A stretch of 64,000 nt of DNA, taken from the NCBI GenBank assembly GCA_016710335.1, contig JADJXQ010000007.1, forward strand, positions 1-64,000. Reading direction: 5' to 3'. Below the pieces are notes generated by a model that saw nothing but the letters and a program-made list of their open reading frames with translations, was not told the origin of the DNA and did no database searches. Shown here one piece after another: positions 48,726 to 62,450 of this stretch; position 1 is the first letter of the stretch; each line of letters begins with the position of its first letter. The stretch is from Rhodospirillales bacterium. Lineage in GTDB: Bacteria > Pseudomonadota > Alphaproteobacteria > Rhodospirillales > Defluviicoccaceae. The translations under genes and the position numbers were made by a program.

Positions 48726-49411
48726 GGCGCACCCGCCTTCGCCGCTGCATGAACGCGCTCCGGCTCCGCGCGCAGCAGCCGCGCCGCCAAAGCCAGCCCT
48801 CCCGCCAGATAGGTGGCGCCGCCCACGATCAGCATCAGGGTCCCGCCGAGCTGTTGATCGGCCAAGCCCACGCCCGCCGCCAGCCCATGGGATTCGCCGT
48901 AGAGGGGCCGCGGCGCCAGGGCCAAAAGGGTTCCCAGCAACGTCATGTGCATGGAGGTCAGCAGCAAGGCGATGACGCCGGCAGCGGTCCTGTTCCGGGC
49001 CGCGACACCGTCACCGCCGGGTCCGCTCAGGACCGAGAGCCACAACACGAGCCCCGCCAGCAGAAACGACGCCTGCTCCAACACCAGCATCGCCGACGCC
49101 TGCCGCGCCGCGTCGTGCAGGGCCGGCGCATGCCAGCCCCAGACCACCGCCAACTCGAACAACGACGCCGGTATGGCCGCAAACAGCACCGGCGCGACGC
49201 GCACCGGATCGAGCCGCGCCCCCGCCAGCGCCAGCGCGATCAGCGGCGCTGCAACACACACCACCGTCAGATGGGCCGTCATATGCGCAGAGAAGCCGTG
49301 TCCAAACATCATCGCCGGCAGTCCCGACCAGGCTGCGGCCAGGGCCGCGACTCCCGCGACAAGCGGCAGCGAGCGCGTCATCGGCCGGGCGAGCGGCGCC
49401 GGGCGCATCAT
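48722..49411 (-). CDS. ctaG: Cytochrome c oxidase assembly factor CtaG (caa3 type)
   Basis: About 229 residues and six or seven helices of the caa3_CtaG family. MMFGHGFSAHMTAHLTVVCVAAPLIALAL holds the conserved histidine-rich helix (seen in parts as GHGFSAHMTAHL), with ELAVVWGWHAPALHDAAR and LLLTSMHMTLLGTLLALAP following. It probably helps place copper in subunit I. The ATG at 49411 overlaps the upstream gene's stop. Confidence 0.88.
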   Translation of the reverse strand: MMRPAPLARPMTRSLPLVAGVAALAAAWSGLPAMMFGHGFSAHMTAHLTVVCVAAPLIALALAGARLDPVRVAPVLFAAIPASLFELAVVWGWHAPALHDAARQASAMLVLEQASFLLAGLVLWLSVLSGPGGDGVAARNRTAAGVIALLLTSMHMTLLGTLLALAPRPLYGESHGLAAGVGLADQQLGGTLMLIVGGATYLAGGLALAARLLRAEPERVHAAAKAGAP

Positions 49412-49803
49412 CGACACGTCTCGAAAATCAATGCCGGCAGGGCGTCGAACACCGTGCCGATGGCGCTGAGGATGCACAGCAAGAGCGTCGCCAAGCCGAT
49501 GAACCGTCGACGTTCGCCGACCGTGTGCCGCGACAACGGCGGCCGCTTTGCAACGGTTCCACCCCATGTAAGCCAAGCGCGCCATGCGGCCCAGCCGATC
49601 ACTGCCAGCGCCACCGCGGTGTAGGCCGCGACTGCGAGGCGTACCGGCGCCAGATCTCCTCCCACCTTGGCACAGAACACCGCAGCCGTGACATAGCTCA
49701 GGAGGAAGTGCGCCGCCCAGACGGTGGGGCCGATGATCAGGTCCCACTGGCTCTGCTCATCGTGGGTGTCGGCATCGAAGGCGTCTCGCAGCATCTCGCG
49801 CAT
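49408..49803 (-). CDS. Small membrane protein of the caa3 oxidase operon
   Basis: 131 residues from ATG 49803 (AAAGGACAGG upstream). A start at 49824 overlapping the subunit I/III stop is also possible. Three or four hydrophobic helices: LIIGPTVWAAHFLLSYVTAA, VRLAVAAYTAVALAVIGWAAW and FIGLATLLLCILSAIGTVFD. The WDLIIGPTVWAAHFL start is often seen in genes next to caa3 oxidases of alphaproteobacteria. It probably serves as a small accessory or subunit-IV-like component. No named family recognised. Confidence 0.75.
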   Translation of the reverse strand: MREMLRDAFDADTHDEQSQWDLIIGPTVWAAHFLLSYVTAAVFCAKVGGDLAPVRLAVAAYTAVALAVIGWAAWRAWLTWGGTVAKRPPLSRHTVGERRRFIGLATLLLCILSAIGTVFDALPALIFETCR

Positions 49804-49820
49804 GGCACCTGTCCTTTCGG

Positions 49821-52358
<2,538 letters not shown>

Positions 52359-52360
52359 CG

Positions 52361-53428
52361 TCACTGCAGGCTCTCCAGGTAGACGGCGATGGCGTTCAAG
52401 TCCTTTTCTCCAAGCGCGCCGAAGGCCGGCATGCGGGCGCGCGGCTTGACCTCGTCCGTCGCGCTTATCCAGCGCACGAAGGCGTCGACGTCGTTGGGAA
52501 GGATGCCGGCGGCGAGGGTCAAGCGGCTGCCGACATGGGTCAGGTCCGGTCCGATGACCCCCGTTGCCGGCGTCCCGCGAATGGTGTGGCAGGACCCGCA
52601 ACCGGCGGACAAGAAGGCGTCCTGACCGGCACGGGCGGCTTGTTGTTCGGGCGCCGCCGCAGTCCCGGCTTCCCGTTGCAGCCAGGCATCGAAGGCGGCG
52701 GGCTCCATCACCTGGACGCCGAACGCCATCAGGGCGTGGGAGGCGCCGCAGTACTCGGCGCAGACGCCGCGGAACGTCCCGGTCTCCGTCGGCTCCAGCA
52801 CCATGCGATTGATCCGGCCGGGGATCATGTCGACCTTGCCGCCCAGCGGCGCGATCCAGAACGAATGAATGACGTCGGCGCTCGCCATCTCCAACTCGAT
52901 GCGGCGGCCGACCGGCAGACGCACCTCGTTGGCGCTCTCGATGGGACGCTCGGATCCCGCCGGCCAATAGCGCACCCGCCACCACCACTGCTCGCCGGTG
53001 ACGGAGATGCGGAGTTCACCGCTCGCCGGGGATCGGAGATCAGCCATCATCCATAGAGCGTAAGCGAGAAGGCCGCCCAGCAGCACGGTGGGCACGGCGA
53101 TCCCGCCGCCCATGATCAGCCACCGGGATACGCCGGCGACCTCCTGTACCGCCCGGGCACGGGCGGCGTAGACCGCCAAGCCGACCACCAGCACCCAGAT
53201 CACGGCTGCGGCAATCGTCATGCCCCAGAACAGCTGCGCGGTTCGGGCCGCGCCGTCTCCCGCCGGATCCAGCGCTCCGCCGCTGCAACCTGCGAGCGTC
53301 GCCGCCGTCGCAGCGACCGCTGCGCCAAGCCCAGGCCTCGCAGCGACCGCTGCGCCAAGCCCAAGCCTCGCAGCGCCCGCTGCGCGACCGCCGAACCTTG
53401 CAGCGCCCGTTTCCACCCGCGACCGCAT
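52361..53428 (-). CDS. ctaC: Cytochrome c oxidase subunit II with cytochrome c domain (caa3), lipoprotein
   Basis: 355 residues from ATG 53428 (GGGAGGGGAGG immediately upstream). A lipobox (TLAGC) suggests lipid attachment. The signal region is lengthened by a 30-bp tandem repeat. Two helices (AQLFWGMTIAAAVIWVLVVG; LIMGGGIAVPTVLLGGLLAY) are followed by the CuA domain with the aromatic EQWWWRVRYW and the ligand set in CAEYCGASHALM. A C-terminal cytochrome c domain has CGSCH and a Met in ARMPAFGALG. It accepts electrons and passes them to subunit I. It heads the operon II - I/III - small protein - CtaG - triheme cytochrome. Confidence 0.95.
   Translation of the reverse strand: MRSRVETGAARFGGRAAGAARLGLGAAVAARPGLGAAVAATAATLAGCSGGALDPAGDGAARTAQLFWGMTIAAAVIWVLVVGLAVYAARARAVQEVAGVSRWLIMGGGIAVPTVLLGGLLAYALWMMADLRSPASGELRISVTGEQWWWRVRYWPAGSERPIESANEVRLPVGRRIELEMASADVIHSFWIAPLGGKVDMIPGRINRMVLEPTETGTFRGVCAEYCGASHALMAFGVQVMEPAAFDAWLQREAGTAAAPEQQAARAGQDAFLSAGCGSCHTIRGTPATGVIGPDLTHVGSRLTLAAGILPNDVDAFVRWISATDEVKPRARMPAFGALGEKDLNAIAVYLESLQ
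53311..53412. repeat. 30-bp minisatellite within the ctaC signal peptide
   Basis: Period-30 repeat: 53311-53340 and 53341-53370 differ at one base; 53371-53400 is a diverged copy and a partial fourth follows. Encodes a 10-residue unit (LGAAVAARPG) in frame. Confidence 0.9.
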
Positions 53429-53563
53429 CCTCCCCTCCCGCGCTCTTTGGAAGAACACGAACCGGATCGGTTGGTTCCGCCCGCGGCCACAGCGCCGGCT
53501 TTGTTGTTGGCCGCGTTCAAGAAGCATATCAGGATAGGCGACGGTCGTGCGGAGATGGCAGTG

Positions 53564-56500
53564 ATGGGCGAATACAAGCGGTTCATTCTCTTAATCGTGA
53601 TCATGGCCGGCGTGGCGTTGATCATCGGCGCCACGTCGATCGGCATTCTCTACCAGACCTCCGTCGATCAACAGCGCGACCGCCTCGCCGAGATGGCGCA
53701 GAGTCAGGCGCGTCTGTTGGAGGCCATGGCGCGAAGTGCCGAGCGCACTGAAACATCACCGGGCAGCGTCGCGGCGGCGACGCTGGCGCAGGTGACCGAT
53801 GCCTATGAGCGGCTCCAGATCCAGGGGCTCGGCAACACCGGGGAGTTCACGCTTGCCAAACGGGAAGGCGATTCCATCGTGTTTGTGCTGCGCCAACGGC
53901 ACTCCGAGGACAACCAGCCCGACCCCGTGGCCATTCGGTCCGGCCTCGCCGAGCCGATGCGCCGCGCACTGTCGGGGGCGTCGGGAACCATCATCGGCCA
54001 GGACTATCGCGGCGAGACCGTGCTGGCGGCGCACGAACCGGTCGGGATTCTGAACCTCGGTATCGTCGCCAAGATCGACCTCGCAGAGATCCACGAACCC
54101 TTCTTCAAGGCGGGCGGCGCCGTCCTTGCCATTGCCATGATCACCATTGCCGGAGGCGCAGCGCTGTTCTTCCGCGTAGGCGAGCCCATCATCCGCCAGG
54201 TCCGCTTGAGCGAATCCCGCTTTCGCGAGTTGTTTGAAAACATGAGCAGCGGCGCCGCCGTCTACGAACCCGTCGGCGGTGGGGCGGACTTCGTACTCAC
54301 GGACCTCAATCGAGGCGCAGAAGCGATCGATCATGTCCGCAGACAGGATCTGCTGGGTCGCCGCGTCGGCGAAGGCAGCGCACGCGATACCGGTTACTTC
54401 GACCTCTTGAAGCGGGTTTGGCGGACGGGTCAGTCGGAGCACTATCCCATCAATTTCTTCCAGAGCGATCATGTGTCCGGCTGGCGCAAGAGCTTCGTAT
54501 GCAAGCTGCCGAGCGGCGAGGTGGTGTCGCTGTTCGAGGACGTGACCGAGCAGAAGCGGACCGAAGAGACGCTGCGGGAAAGCGAGGAGCGGTTTCGGAG
54601 CATCACCGAGACGGCCGGCGACGCAATCATCTCGATCGACGCGTTGGGCACCGTCGTGCTGTGGAACAAGGCGGCCGAACGCATCTTCGGCTACACGGAG
54701 GAGGAGATCGTCGGCCAGCCGTTGCTGTCGCTGGTGCCCGAGCGTTACCGCGAGCGCCACCGGATCGGACTTGAACTCGCGGTCGAGGGGGGCCAGACCC
54801 ACCTGACGGGGAAGACCCTCGAGATGGAGGCGGTCTGCAAAGACGGCACGGAACTGCCGGTGTCGCTCTCGGTGTCGACGTGGACCGCCGCCGGCAGCCG
54901 GTACTTCACGGGGATCATCCGCGACATCAGCGCGCGCCGGCGCAACGAGCAGCGGCTGAAGGAAAGCGACGCGCGCTGGCGATCACTGATCGAATCCGGC
55001 TCCTTCGGGATCGTCATCGTCGACTCCGACTACCGCATCCGCTTCGCCAATCAGGCTGCCGAACGGCTGTTCGGGCAGACTGCCGAATCGATGAATGGAC
55101 GTCCATTCCAACATTCCTTGAACGACACCGAGCAGGTCGAGATCAAGATCGAACGGAGCAACGGCTCCATCGCGTTTGCGGAAATGCAGGCGCTGCCCAC
55201 CTACTGGGACGGCAAGCTGCAACACCTTGTCATCATAAAGGACGCTTCCGCCCGCAAGCGCGCCCAGCGCGACGTCAGCAAGATGTTTCAGGCGATCGAG
55301 CAAAGCCCGTCATCGGTGGTGATCACCGATGTCGAGGGCAGAATCGAGTACGTCAATCCGAAATTCTCGGAGGTCACGGGCTACGGGTTGGCGGAGGTCG
55401 TCGGCAAGAACCCGCGCATCCTCAAATCCGGACACACCCCCCCGGAGGAATACGAACGTCTGTGGTCGACGATCACCGCCGGCCAGGTGTGGCGCGGCGA
55501 ATTTCACAACAAGAAGAAAAACGGAAACCTGTTCTGGGAGTTCGCATCCATCGCACCGGTCAAGGACTCGCGCGGCCAGATCGTCAGTTTCGTGTGCGTC
55601 AAGGAGGACATCACCCAGCGCAAGGTCACCGAGGATCATCTGCGCCAGGCGCAGAAGATGGAGGCGATCGGGCAGTTGGCCGGCGGCCTTGCCCACGACT
55701 TCAACAACCTGCTCGGCATCATTCTCGGCAACCTGCAGCTCCTTCAGGAGAGCGAAGGGCTCGATGCGGAGTGCCGGGAACTGGTCGCCGATGCCCTGTG
55801 GTCGGCACAGCGCGGCGCCGAGCTAACCCATCGTTTGCTGGCGTTCGGCCGTCGGCAGGCGCTCAACCCGCAAGTCATCGACGTCAACCGGATCGCCTCC
55901 GGGATGGTGGACCTGCTGCGGCGAACGTTCGGCTCGAACGTCAAGATCCGCGAGACGTTGAGCGCAGACCTGTGGCCGGCGCTCGCCGATCGCGGTGAGT
56001 TCGAGCGGGCGTTGGTCAACTTGGCTGTCAACGCCCGCGACGCCATGCCGGACGGCGGGACGCTCACCCTGGAGACTCGGAACGTCGTGCTCGACCGCGC
56101 CTATACGGAAGAATTCGAGGACGTCAGGCAGGGCGCCTATGTCCTGTTCGCCATGACGGACACCGGCACGGGCATGTCTCCCGAGACGATCGAGCGGATC
56201 TTCGAGCCCTTCTTCACCACCAAGGGCATCGGCCAGGGGAGCGGGCTCGGCCTCAGCATGGTCTATGGATTCGTGCACCAGTCCGGAGGCCATGTCTGCG
56301 TATACAGCGCCCAAGAACTGGGAACGTCCGTTCAGCTCTTCCTGCCGCAGGCGAAGGCGGCAGTAGCGGCAAACGAACACGCAGCGGCGGCTCGAGACCT
56401 GGCGGAAGAAGGTGGGGTCGCGCCGGGCGCCATCGTGGACCTGTTGGACCGCAAGACCGTTCTGGTTGTGGAGCATGACGGCAAGCTGCGCAGAATCGCC

Positions 56501-56821
56501 GTGAAGATGCTGAACGCCATGGGGATGCTGGTGGTCGCCGTGGACGGCTCCGTGGAGGCGCTGCAACGCCTCAAAGATCTCCCTCGGATCGACCTGTTGT
56601 TCACCGACCTGACCCTCGACGGGTCCATGACCGGCGAGCACTTGGCGGCTGAGGCGACGGCGCTTCGCCCCGGTCTCAGAGTGGCGTATGCCAGCGGCTT
56701 TCCGCGGGGAAGCTTGCACGGCTACCCGACGCCGACAGCAACACCCTTGATCCTGAAGCCATATTCGCAACGGGATCTGGCGCGCGCGTTTGCCGGACTG
56801 TTCGCGACAGCCGACGCCTGA
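53564..56821 (+). CDS. Hybrid sensor histidine kinase with four PAS domains and a receiver
   Basis: About 1085 residues from ATG 53564 (CGGAG 9 nt ahead; ATG 53555 is the alternative). Order: TM helix ([20 protein letters not shown]), periplasmic sensor of about 140 residues, TM helix ([18 protein letters not shown]), PAS1 ([16 protein letters not shown]), PAS2 ([17 protein letters not shown]), PAS3 ([16 protein letters not shown]), PAS4 ([20 protein letters not shown]), HisKA with the phospho-His in [12 protein letters not shown], HATPase with [12 protein letters not shown] and [13 protein letters not shown], and a receiver whose phospho-Asp is in [10 protein letters not shown]. It is divergent from the oxidase operon. 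No separate DNA-binding regulator lies beside it, so its target is unknown. Confidence 0.93.
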   Translation: MGEYKRFILLIVIMAGVALIIGATSIGILYQTSVDQQRDRLAEMAQSQARLLEAMARSAERTETSPGSVAAATLAQVTDAYERLQIQGLGNTGEFTLAKREGDSIVFVLRQRHSEDNQPDPVAIRSGLAEPMRRALSGASGTIIGQDYRGETVLAAHEPVGILNLGIVAKIDLAEIHEPFFKAGGAVLAIAMITIAGGAALFFRVGEPIIRQVRLSESRFRELFENMSSGAAVYEPVGGGADFVLTDLNRGAEAIDHVRRQDLLGRRVGEGSARDTGYFDLLKRVWRTGQSEHYPINFFQSDHVSGWRKSFVCKLPSGEVVSLFEDVTEQKRTEETLRESEERFRSITETAGDAIISIDALGTVVLWNKAAERIFGYTEEEIVGQPLLSLVPERYRERHRIGLELAVEGGQTHLTGKTLEMEAVCKDGTELPVSLSVSTWTAAGSRYFTGIIRDISARRRNEQRLKESDARWRSLIESGSFGIVIVDSDYRIRFANQAAERLFGQTAESMNGRPFQHSLNDTEQVEIKIERSNGSIAFAEMQALPTYWDGKLQHLVIIKDASARKRAQRDVSKMFQAIEQSPSSVVITDVEGRIEYVNPKFSEVTGYGLAEVVGKNPRILKSGHTPPEEYERLWSTITAGQVWRGEFHNKKKNGNLFWEFASIAPVKDSRGQIVSFVCVKEDITQRKVTEDHLRQAQKMEAIGQLAGGLAHDFNNLLGIILGNLQLLQESEGLDAECRELVADALWSAQRGAELTHRLLAFGRRQALNPQVIDVNRIASGMVDLLRRTFGSNVKIRETLSADLWPALADRGEFERALVNLAVNARDAMPDGGTLTLETRNVVLDRAYTEEFEDVRQGAYVLFAMTDTGTGMSPETIERIFEPFFTTKGIGQGSGLGLSMVYGFVHQSGGHVCVYSAQELGTSVQLFLPQAKAAVAANEHAAAARDLAEEGGVAPGAIVDLLDRKTVLVVEHDGKLRRIAVKMLNAMGMLVVAVDGSVEALQRLKDLPRIDLLFTDLTLDGSMTGEHLAAEATALRPGLRVAYASGFPRGSLHGYPTPTATPLILKPYSQRDLARAFAGLFATADA

Positions 56822-57045
56822 AGGGGCGATCTTGTTGCGCGTTTGCCACGCTATCGCCAGAATTCCATTGCACCGCTTCCTGACCCTTGACCGCACCGAC
56901 ATCGGGATGATCTACATGTGGCCCCCAAGAGATAATGGGGATCGACACGCGGACGCCAGAACGGCACGGGTCCTGGTGTCGTCTATGGATATGGCGGGCG
57001 AATGACTCGCCATACGGAGGCTCAACGTGAGGGGCGTGGACGACG

Positions 57046-57249
57046 ATGACGATCGAGTTCAGCATTGACCGCTATGTCCGGGCGCATAACCACAAGCCGC
57101 GGGGCTACCGCCTGTGGTATTTCTGGCTGCCGGACGACGTGACCTACAGTCACGCCGGCACCTATTCAGAGGCCAAGCGCGCCGCCATACGGGTTGTCGA
57201 GAAGCGGTGCAAGCACTCTGCCGCGGCGCTGATTCGGGTGTGCGCGTAG
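57046..57249 (+). CDS. Small hypothetical protein
   Basis: 67 residues with TIEFSIDRYVRAHNHKPRG, YRLWYFWLPDDVTYSHAGTY and a basic helix (EAKRAAIRVVEKRCKHS). Family not recognised. GAGGGG lies upstream of the ATG. The composition (aromatic, moderately basic, soluble) looks like a real protein. The 224 nt between the kinase and this gene show no gene. Confidence 0.55.
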   Translation: MTIEFSIDRYVRAHNHKPRGYRLWYFWLPDDVTYSHAGTYSEAKRAAIRVVEKRCKHSAAALIRVCA

Positions 57250-57253
57250 AGGC

Positions 57254-58246
57254 TCATCCGTCTTCGATGCGCACACGCGCCGACAGCCTCCGCAGCAGCG
57301 AGCGGGTCATGTTGGCGACCACCCGCCGGCGGTACCCGGGCGGCGTGAAGGTGCTGGTCATCGGCTGAATCTGTTTCGGGATCAGGTCAACGAGCCGGGC
57401 GATTGCGGCGTCCTCAAGGCGTTGACCCACCACTGCCTCCGTTCCCTCGACCAGCAGCGGCCTGGGGTTGGTGCCGGTGAGGGCGACGCGGACGCCGGCC
57501 ACAACGTCGTCGTCGAGGCGCACGGCGGCAGCGACGCCAGCGAGCGGGAAATCGATGGCGCTGCGGACCCGCGCCTTGGCGTAGCCGCTTCGCCACCCAT
57601 CCCGGTTCGGAACCCGCACGGCGACCACCAACTCGTCCGGATCGAGCCGCACGTGGTCCCGGCCGTCCTCCCGGTACAGGTCCGGCAACGGGATGACGCG
57701 GACGCCGTCGGCGGAGGCGATTTCGACCTCGGCGTCCAGGACGATCAGCGCCGGCGCCACGTCGCCGCTGTACGCCGCGAAGCAGGCGACGGTCTTCGGC
57801 GCCACGTGGCAGACATCGCCCTGGTGTTTGAAACAATAGTCGTTGCTGCGCCGCCACCACTCGCTCTGGTTATAGAACACGCAGCGAGTGTCGAGACAGA
57901 GGTTGCCGCCGACGGTCGCGACGTTGCGGTGGGTGCGCGCCGCCACCTTCGTTGCCGCCTCGACGAGCACGGGATATCGCGCGCGCACCTCCGGGTGCTC
58001 GCCGAGAGCAGTCAGGGTCACGGCGGCGCCGATGCGGAGACCGTCCCCATCGGCCTCGATTCGGCCCATCTCGGCGATCTCCGACACGTCGATCAGAGTT
58101 CCAGGTGCTACGATGCCGCGGCGGATGTTGGGCACGATGTCGGTGCCGCCGGCGAGCAACCGGGCTTCGGGGGCGTCGCGGCGGGCGCTTACCGCCTCCG
58201 CCACCGAGGCGGGGCGAATGAGCCGGAGTTCCGGCATGTACTCCAT
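57254..58246 (-). CDS. hcrB: 4-Hydroxybenzoyl-CoA reductase beta (FAD) subunit
   Basis: 330 residues of the xanthine-oxidase-family FAD subunit. FAD-binding motifs are RLLAGGTDIVPNIRRG and RTHRNVATVGGNLCLDTRC. An insert (about 117-155) carries Cys122, Cys138, Cys146 and Cys155, the set known to bind an additional 4Fe-4S cluster in the beta subunit of 4-hydroxybenzoyl-CoA reductase and missing from other family members. This points to reductive dehydroxylation of 4-hydroxybenzoyl-CoA to benzoyl-CoA, an anaerobic aromatic pathway. The start overlaps the hcrA stop by one base (TGATG). Last gene of the operon. Confidence 0.92.
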   Translation of the reverse strand: MEYMPELRLIRPASVAEAVSARRDAPEARLLAGGTDIVPNIRRGIVAPGTLIDVSEIAEMGRIEADGDGLRIGAAVTLTALGEHPEVRARYPVLVEAATKVAARTHRNVATVGGNLCLDTRCVFYNQSEWWRRSNDYCFKHQGDVCHVAPKTVACFAAYSGDVAPALIVLDAEVEIASADGVRVIPLPDLYREDGRDHVRLDPDELVVAVRVPNRDGWRSGYAKARVRSAIDFPLAGVAAAVRLDDDVVAGVRVALTGTNPRPLLVEGTEAVVGQRLEDAAIARLVDLIPKQIQPMTSTFTPPGYRRRVVANMTRSLLRRLSARVRIEDG

Positions 58247-60584
58247 CAGGCCGCCCTCCCCGCCCGGCCTCGGCGCTGTGCGCGCTCCTGCCGCTCCATG
58301 GCGGCCATGACCCTGTCGGGCGTCATCGGTGTCTCCCGCATGCGTAGCTGGATGGCGTTGTAGACCGCGTTGGCGACTGCCGGGATGACGCTGGCAAGTG
58401 CGCCTTCGCTGGCCTCCTTGGCGCCGTACGGGCCGTTGGGATCGACGCTCTCGACGATCTTCACCTCAATGTCGGGGGATTCGACGATCGTCGGCACCCG
58501 GTAGTCGAGCATGTTGGCGGCCATGGGCAGGCCGTTGTCGTAGCGGGTTTCCTCGCTCAACGCCTGGCCGAGCCCCATCCACACGGCCCCCTGCACCTGG
58601 CCCTCCACCGACAGGCGGTTGAGGGCGTAGCCGCAATCGTGCGCCGCCCACACCTTGTCGACGGTGACGAGGCCAGTGTCCTCATCGACGCTGACCTCGG
58701 CGACCGCGGCGGCGTAGGAGTACGCCATCGAACTGCCGACCGCGGCGCCGCGGTACTTGCCGCCCTGGTAATCCCGCGGCACCGTAAACGTGCCCTTGAC
58801 GGTGAGGGTGCCGGTATCGACCAGCGCCTCCTCCACCACTTCGTCGAACTTGAGGCCGCGATCCTGGCTGCCGGCGACCCGGTAGACTTCGCCAAGGCAC
58901 TCGATGTCCCCGGGTTCGGCTTCCAGCTTGCGGGCGGCCGCGGCGACGAGCAGGCCCTTGAGGTTGTTAGCCGCTTGCAGGGCGGCATTGCCGACCATGA
59001 AGGTGACGCGGGACGAGTAGGAGCCATTGTCCTTGGGCGTGATGCGGCTGTCATTGGCGACGACGCTGATGCGGGACAGGTCCAGCCCGAGCACGTCGCC
59101 GACGATTTGGGCGAGGATGGTGGATGAGCCCTGACCGATGTCGGCGGCGCCGGTCAGGATGGTGATGCCGGCGTCGAAGTCGAGCTTGAGATTGACCACC
59201 GCGTGGGGCTCGCCCGTCCAGTGTACCGGTTTGGCGGCGCCGCTGACGTAGTGCGAGCAGGCGACGCCGAGGCCCTTGCCTTTGGGGAGGTGGCCGCGCC
59301 GCTCCCGCCAACCGGACGCTTCTTCGACATAATCGAGGCACTCCGGCAGACCGTAGCTTTCCACCATCAGGTCGTTGATGGTCCGGATCGGCGCCGTGAG
59401 CAGGTTGCGCCGGCGCATCTCGATGGGATCGAGGCCAAGGTCCAGCGCCGCTTCGTCGAGAACTGATTCGAAGGCGTAGCGGACGTTGACGGTGCCGTGA
59501 CCGCGCATCGCCCCGCACGGCGGGGTGTTGGTGTAAACCCGGTAGCCGTCGTAGCGCACCGCCGGGATGTCGTAGATGGCGTTCAGCAGGGAGCCGGCGT
59601 AAAGGATGGTGACGATGCCGTAACCGCCGTAGGCGCCGCCGTCCTGCACCGTCTCACAGGCGCAGGCGGTGATGCGGCCGTCGCGGGTAACGCCGAGCTT
59701 GATCGTGACATCGGTGCGCGGCCGGCCGCGATGGGTGATCTGGGTTTCCTCGCGCGAGAGCTTGAGGCGCACGCGGCCGCGGGCCGCACGCGCGAGGAGG
59801 CAGGCAATGATCTCGAAATTGAGAGTCTCAGTGCGGTGCCCGAAGCCGCCGCCGATGAACGGCTTGACGACGCGGATGCGGGACGTGTCCATGCCGAGGC
59901 ACTGGGCGACCTTGAGGTGCACGTAGTACGGCACCTGGGAGACGGTGTGCAGGGTCATGCGGTCACGCTCGGCGTCGTAGGCGGCGAGCGAGGCGTCCGG
60001 CTCCATCTGCACGTGGGTGACCTCGGCGCAGGTGTAGGTGCGCTCCAGGATCGTGTCCGCAGCGGCGAAGCCGGCATCCACGTCGCCGAACTGGTGGTGG
60101 ACATCGCGCTCGAGGTTGCCCGGGCGGTTGCCGTGAAGGTCGACGGCGCCCGGCGCCCGCGCCGGCCTTGGCGTTGAATGCGGCGGGCAGTTCGTGCACG
60201 CGCGCATGCGGATCAGCGAGAGCGCGCGCTCCGCCGCAGCCTCGTCGATCGCGGCAACGGCAGCCACCGGATCGCCGCGGTAGCGCACCCGGCCCCGCGC
60301 CAGTGGGTATTCGTTCTGGGCGATCGGCAGAATCCCGAACGGCACATCGCAGTCGTCGCCGGTCAGCACCGCAACGACGCCGGGCACCGCCCGCGCCTCC
60401 GCCACGTCCACCTCGAGAAGGTCGGCGTGGCTGTAGGGGCTTCGGAGGATCCGCCCGACCAAAGCGTCGGCATGCGCGAAGTCTGCGGTGTATTCGGCGG
60501 CGCCGCTCACCTTCTCGACGCCGTCGATCAGCGGCACCCGCTCGCCGACCAGACGCGCCGGCCTGGTCGCGGTCAAACCTTCCG

Positions 60585-60588
<4 letters not shown>
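58246..60588 (-). CDS. hcrA: 4-Hydroxybenzoyl-CoA reductase alpha (molybdopterin) subunit
   Basis: 780 residues of the molybdenum hydroxylase large subunit. Motifs include [15 protein letters not shown], the molybdopterin-contact [47 protein letters not shown] and [13 protein letters not shown] near the end. A patch at about residues 126-146 does not fit the family, whereas another frame there reads [13 protein letters not shown] as expected. Two compensating indels near 60207 and 60150, probably read errors, explain it. The ATG at 60588 overlaps the hcrC stop (ATGA). Substrate identified from the HcrB signature. Confidence 0.92.
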
Positions 60589-61061
<473 letters not shown>

Positions 61062-61124
61062 CGGCGTCGCCTCCCCTCCTCCGCACTTCATCGGACGGGG
61101 GATTCGTTTGCCCCCCGAACATTA

Positions 61125-61156
61125 ATTATATTATAGCATCGGACACTTCAACGCAA
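61125..61156 (-). promoter_or_regulatory. Candidate sigma-70-type promoter for hcrCAB
   Basis: On the minus strand a TG-C-TATAAT extended -10 (61130-61135) overlaps a second TATAAT (61125-61130), with TTGCGT (61151-61156) 15 nt and TTGAAG 10 or 15 nt upstream. AT-rich in a GC-rich setting, 65 nt before hcrC. Confidence 0.4.
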
Positions 61157-61305
61157 CCGGAGTCGGCGCCGAGCGCGCGTGACCGGCTCGCTTCATGAAC
61201 CGCCGCAGACGGAGGGAGGGGACGAGAGTGACCGGGTGTCACATCCGGGCGCCGGAGCGCGGACTCGCCGCGCTCAACCAGGGCGGGCGCGGTCCGAATT
61301 CATGG

Positions 61306-61333
61306 GTCGGGATTCGCCTGCGGCTATCCCGAC
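61306..61333. repeat. REP palindrome d (compensatory variant)
   Basis: GTCGGGATTCGCC + TGCGGCTATCCCGAC. Compared with the 44061 copy the A-T pair in the outer stem is changed to G-C on both arms, so pairing is kept. It overlaps the stop codon of the methyltransferase gene. Confidence 0.8.
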
Positions 61334-62351
61334 CTGTGCTCCCGGAGTTCGAACAGATAGTGGTGAACAGGGTTGATGCCGTACTGCTGGACAACCGGGT
61401 CCGAGAATTTGGGTTCCGCGGCTTTCAGACGATAGCCATGCTGCTCGATGATGGGGGTGAAATCCTGCCCGTCCTTTGTTTTGAGGGCGTCGGTGTTCGG
61501 CACGATCATCAGATATTTGACGTTGTTCTTCGCAAGCAAGGACAGCCACCAGTCGATCGCCGGGAGCCTGCATTCCGAGAAACTGTGGACGTTGACCGCC
61601 ACGTCCACGCGTGCAGCAGACACGGTGTCCTCGATCTCGTCGAGCGGAACGACCTTCGCCCTGTCGTCGAGCCTGCGATGCCGAAGGTAATGCTCGCAGA
61701 CGAACGTGGAGACCGGCACGGCGTCGGTGCAGAGGTATCGGGAGATGTTGGGCAGGGCGCCGAGCATTCGATGTGCCAGCCGGCCGTATCCGGCCCCGAT
61801 ATCCAACACGGTCACGTCACGGCGGGACGAAATGCCAAGGTGCTTTTCGAGGAAATGGATTTCGACGATGGAGTCCAGAAGGTCGCGGGACACGCGCTTG
61901 TTGTCGATCTGAACGGTGTGGATGCCGAAGTCATCGTCTTCTTCGAGCTTGTCCAGTAAGCCGAGCGTGTCGATCGACCGGACGTAGTAGGTGGTTAGCG
62001 CGTAGACCATGATATTCATGCTCCACTTGCGCACCTGCCACACGTAGGCATTGTCACCCCGGAAATAGAGCATGTCTTCTGAACTGACGTGGTCGTCGGT
62101 CCACACCAGCGGAGTCGTCACCCGGTCGTCGAACGCGGCGTAGCGAGCCTGCAGTTCCCTGAGGCGCGCATTGTCGGGGACCCAGGTAGTCCGCCGCGCC
62201 TGCCGGTAGCTGCGCCGATCCGGACCGTCCGGCGGTCTGGTACGAGGCCTTCTGCCAGTCGTACAGCATCCGCTCGTCGACGATCACCTGGCCGAAGCGA
62301 TGAAGCAAAGCGTTCAGAGTCGCGCGAGCCCGCGCTTTTAGCGCCCATGGA
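61324..62351 (-). pseudogene. Putative sugar O-methyltransferase (SAM-dependent), frameshifted
   Basis: An intact C-terminal 265 codons (61324-62121) encode a class I SAM methyltransferase: VTVLDIGAGYGRLAHRML is the SAM motif, with VHSFSECRLPAIDWW and HHYLFELREHRSG later. The natural N-terminus continues upstream (RARATLNALLHRFGQVIVDE, MLYDWQKASYQTAG, GAADYL) in another frame; one extra G near 62183 breaks it. The start is not clear; similarity runs to about 62350. Family members are usually called putative sugar O-methyltransferases. A mutation or a read error could be the cause. Confidence 0.75.
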
Positions 62352-62450
62352 TATCGTCTCCTGTCACCTTGCCACGAACAGCGGAGCTGTACAGGAAAGC
62401 TGACATATGGTTGCGATCAGGTTGCCCCCGGCTCGCACTGTTTTTCGGCT

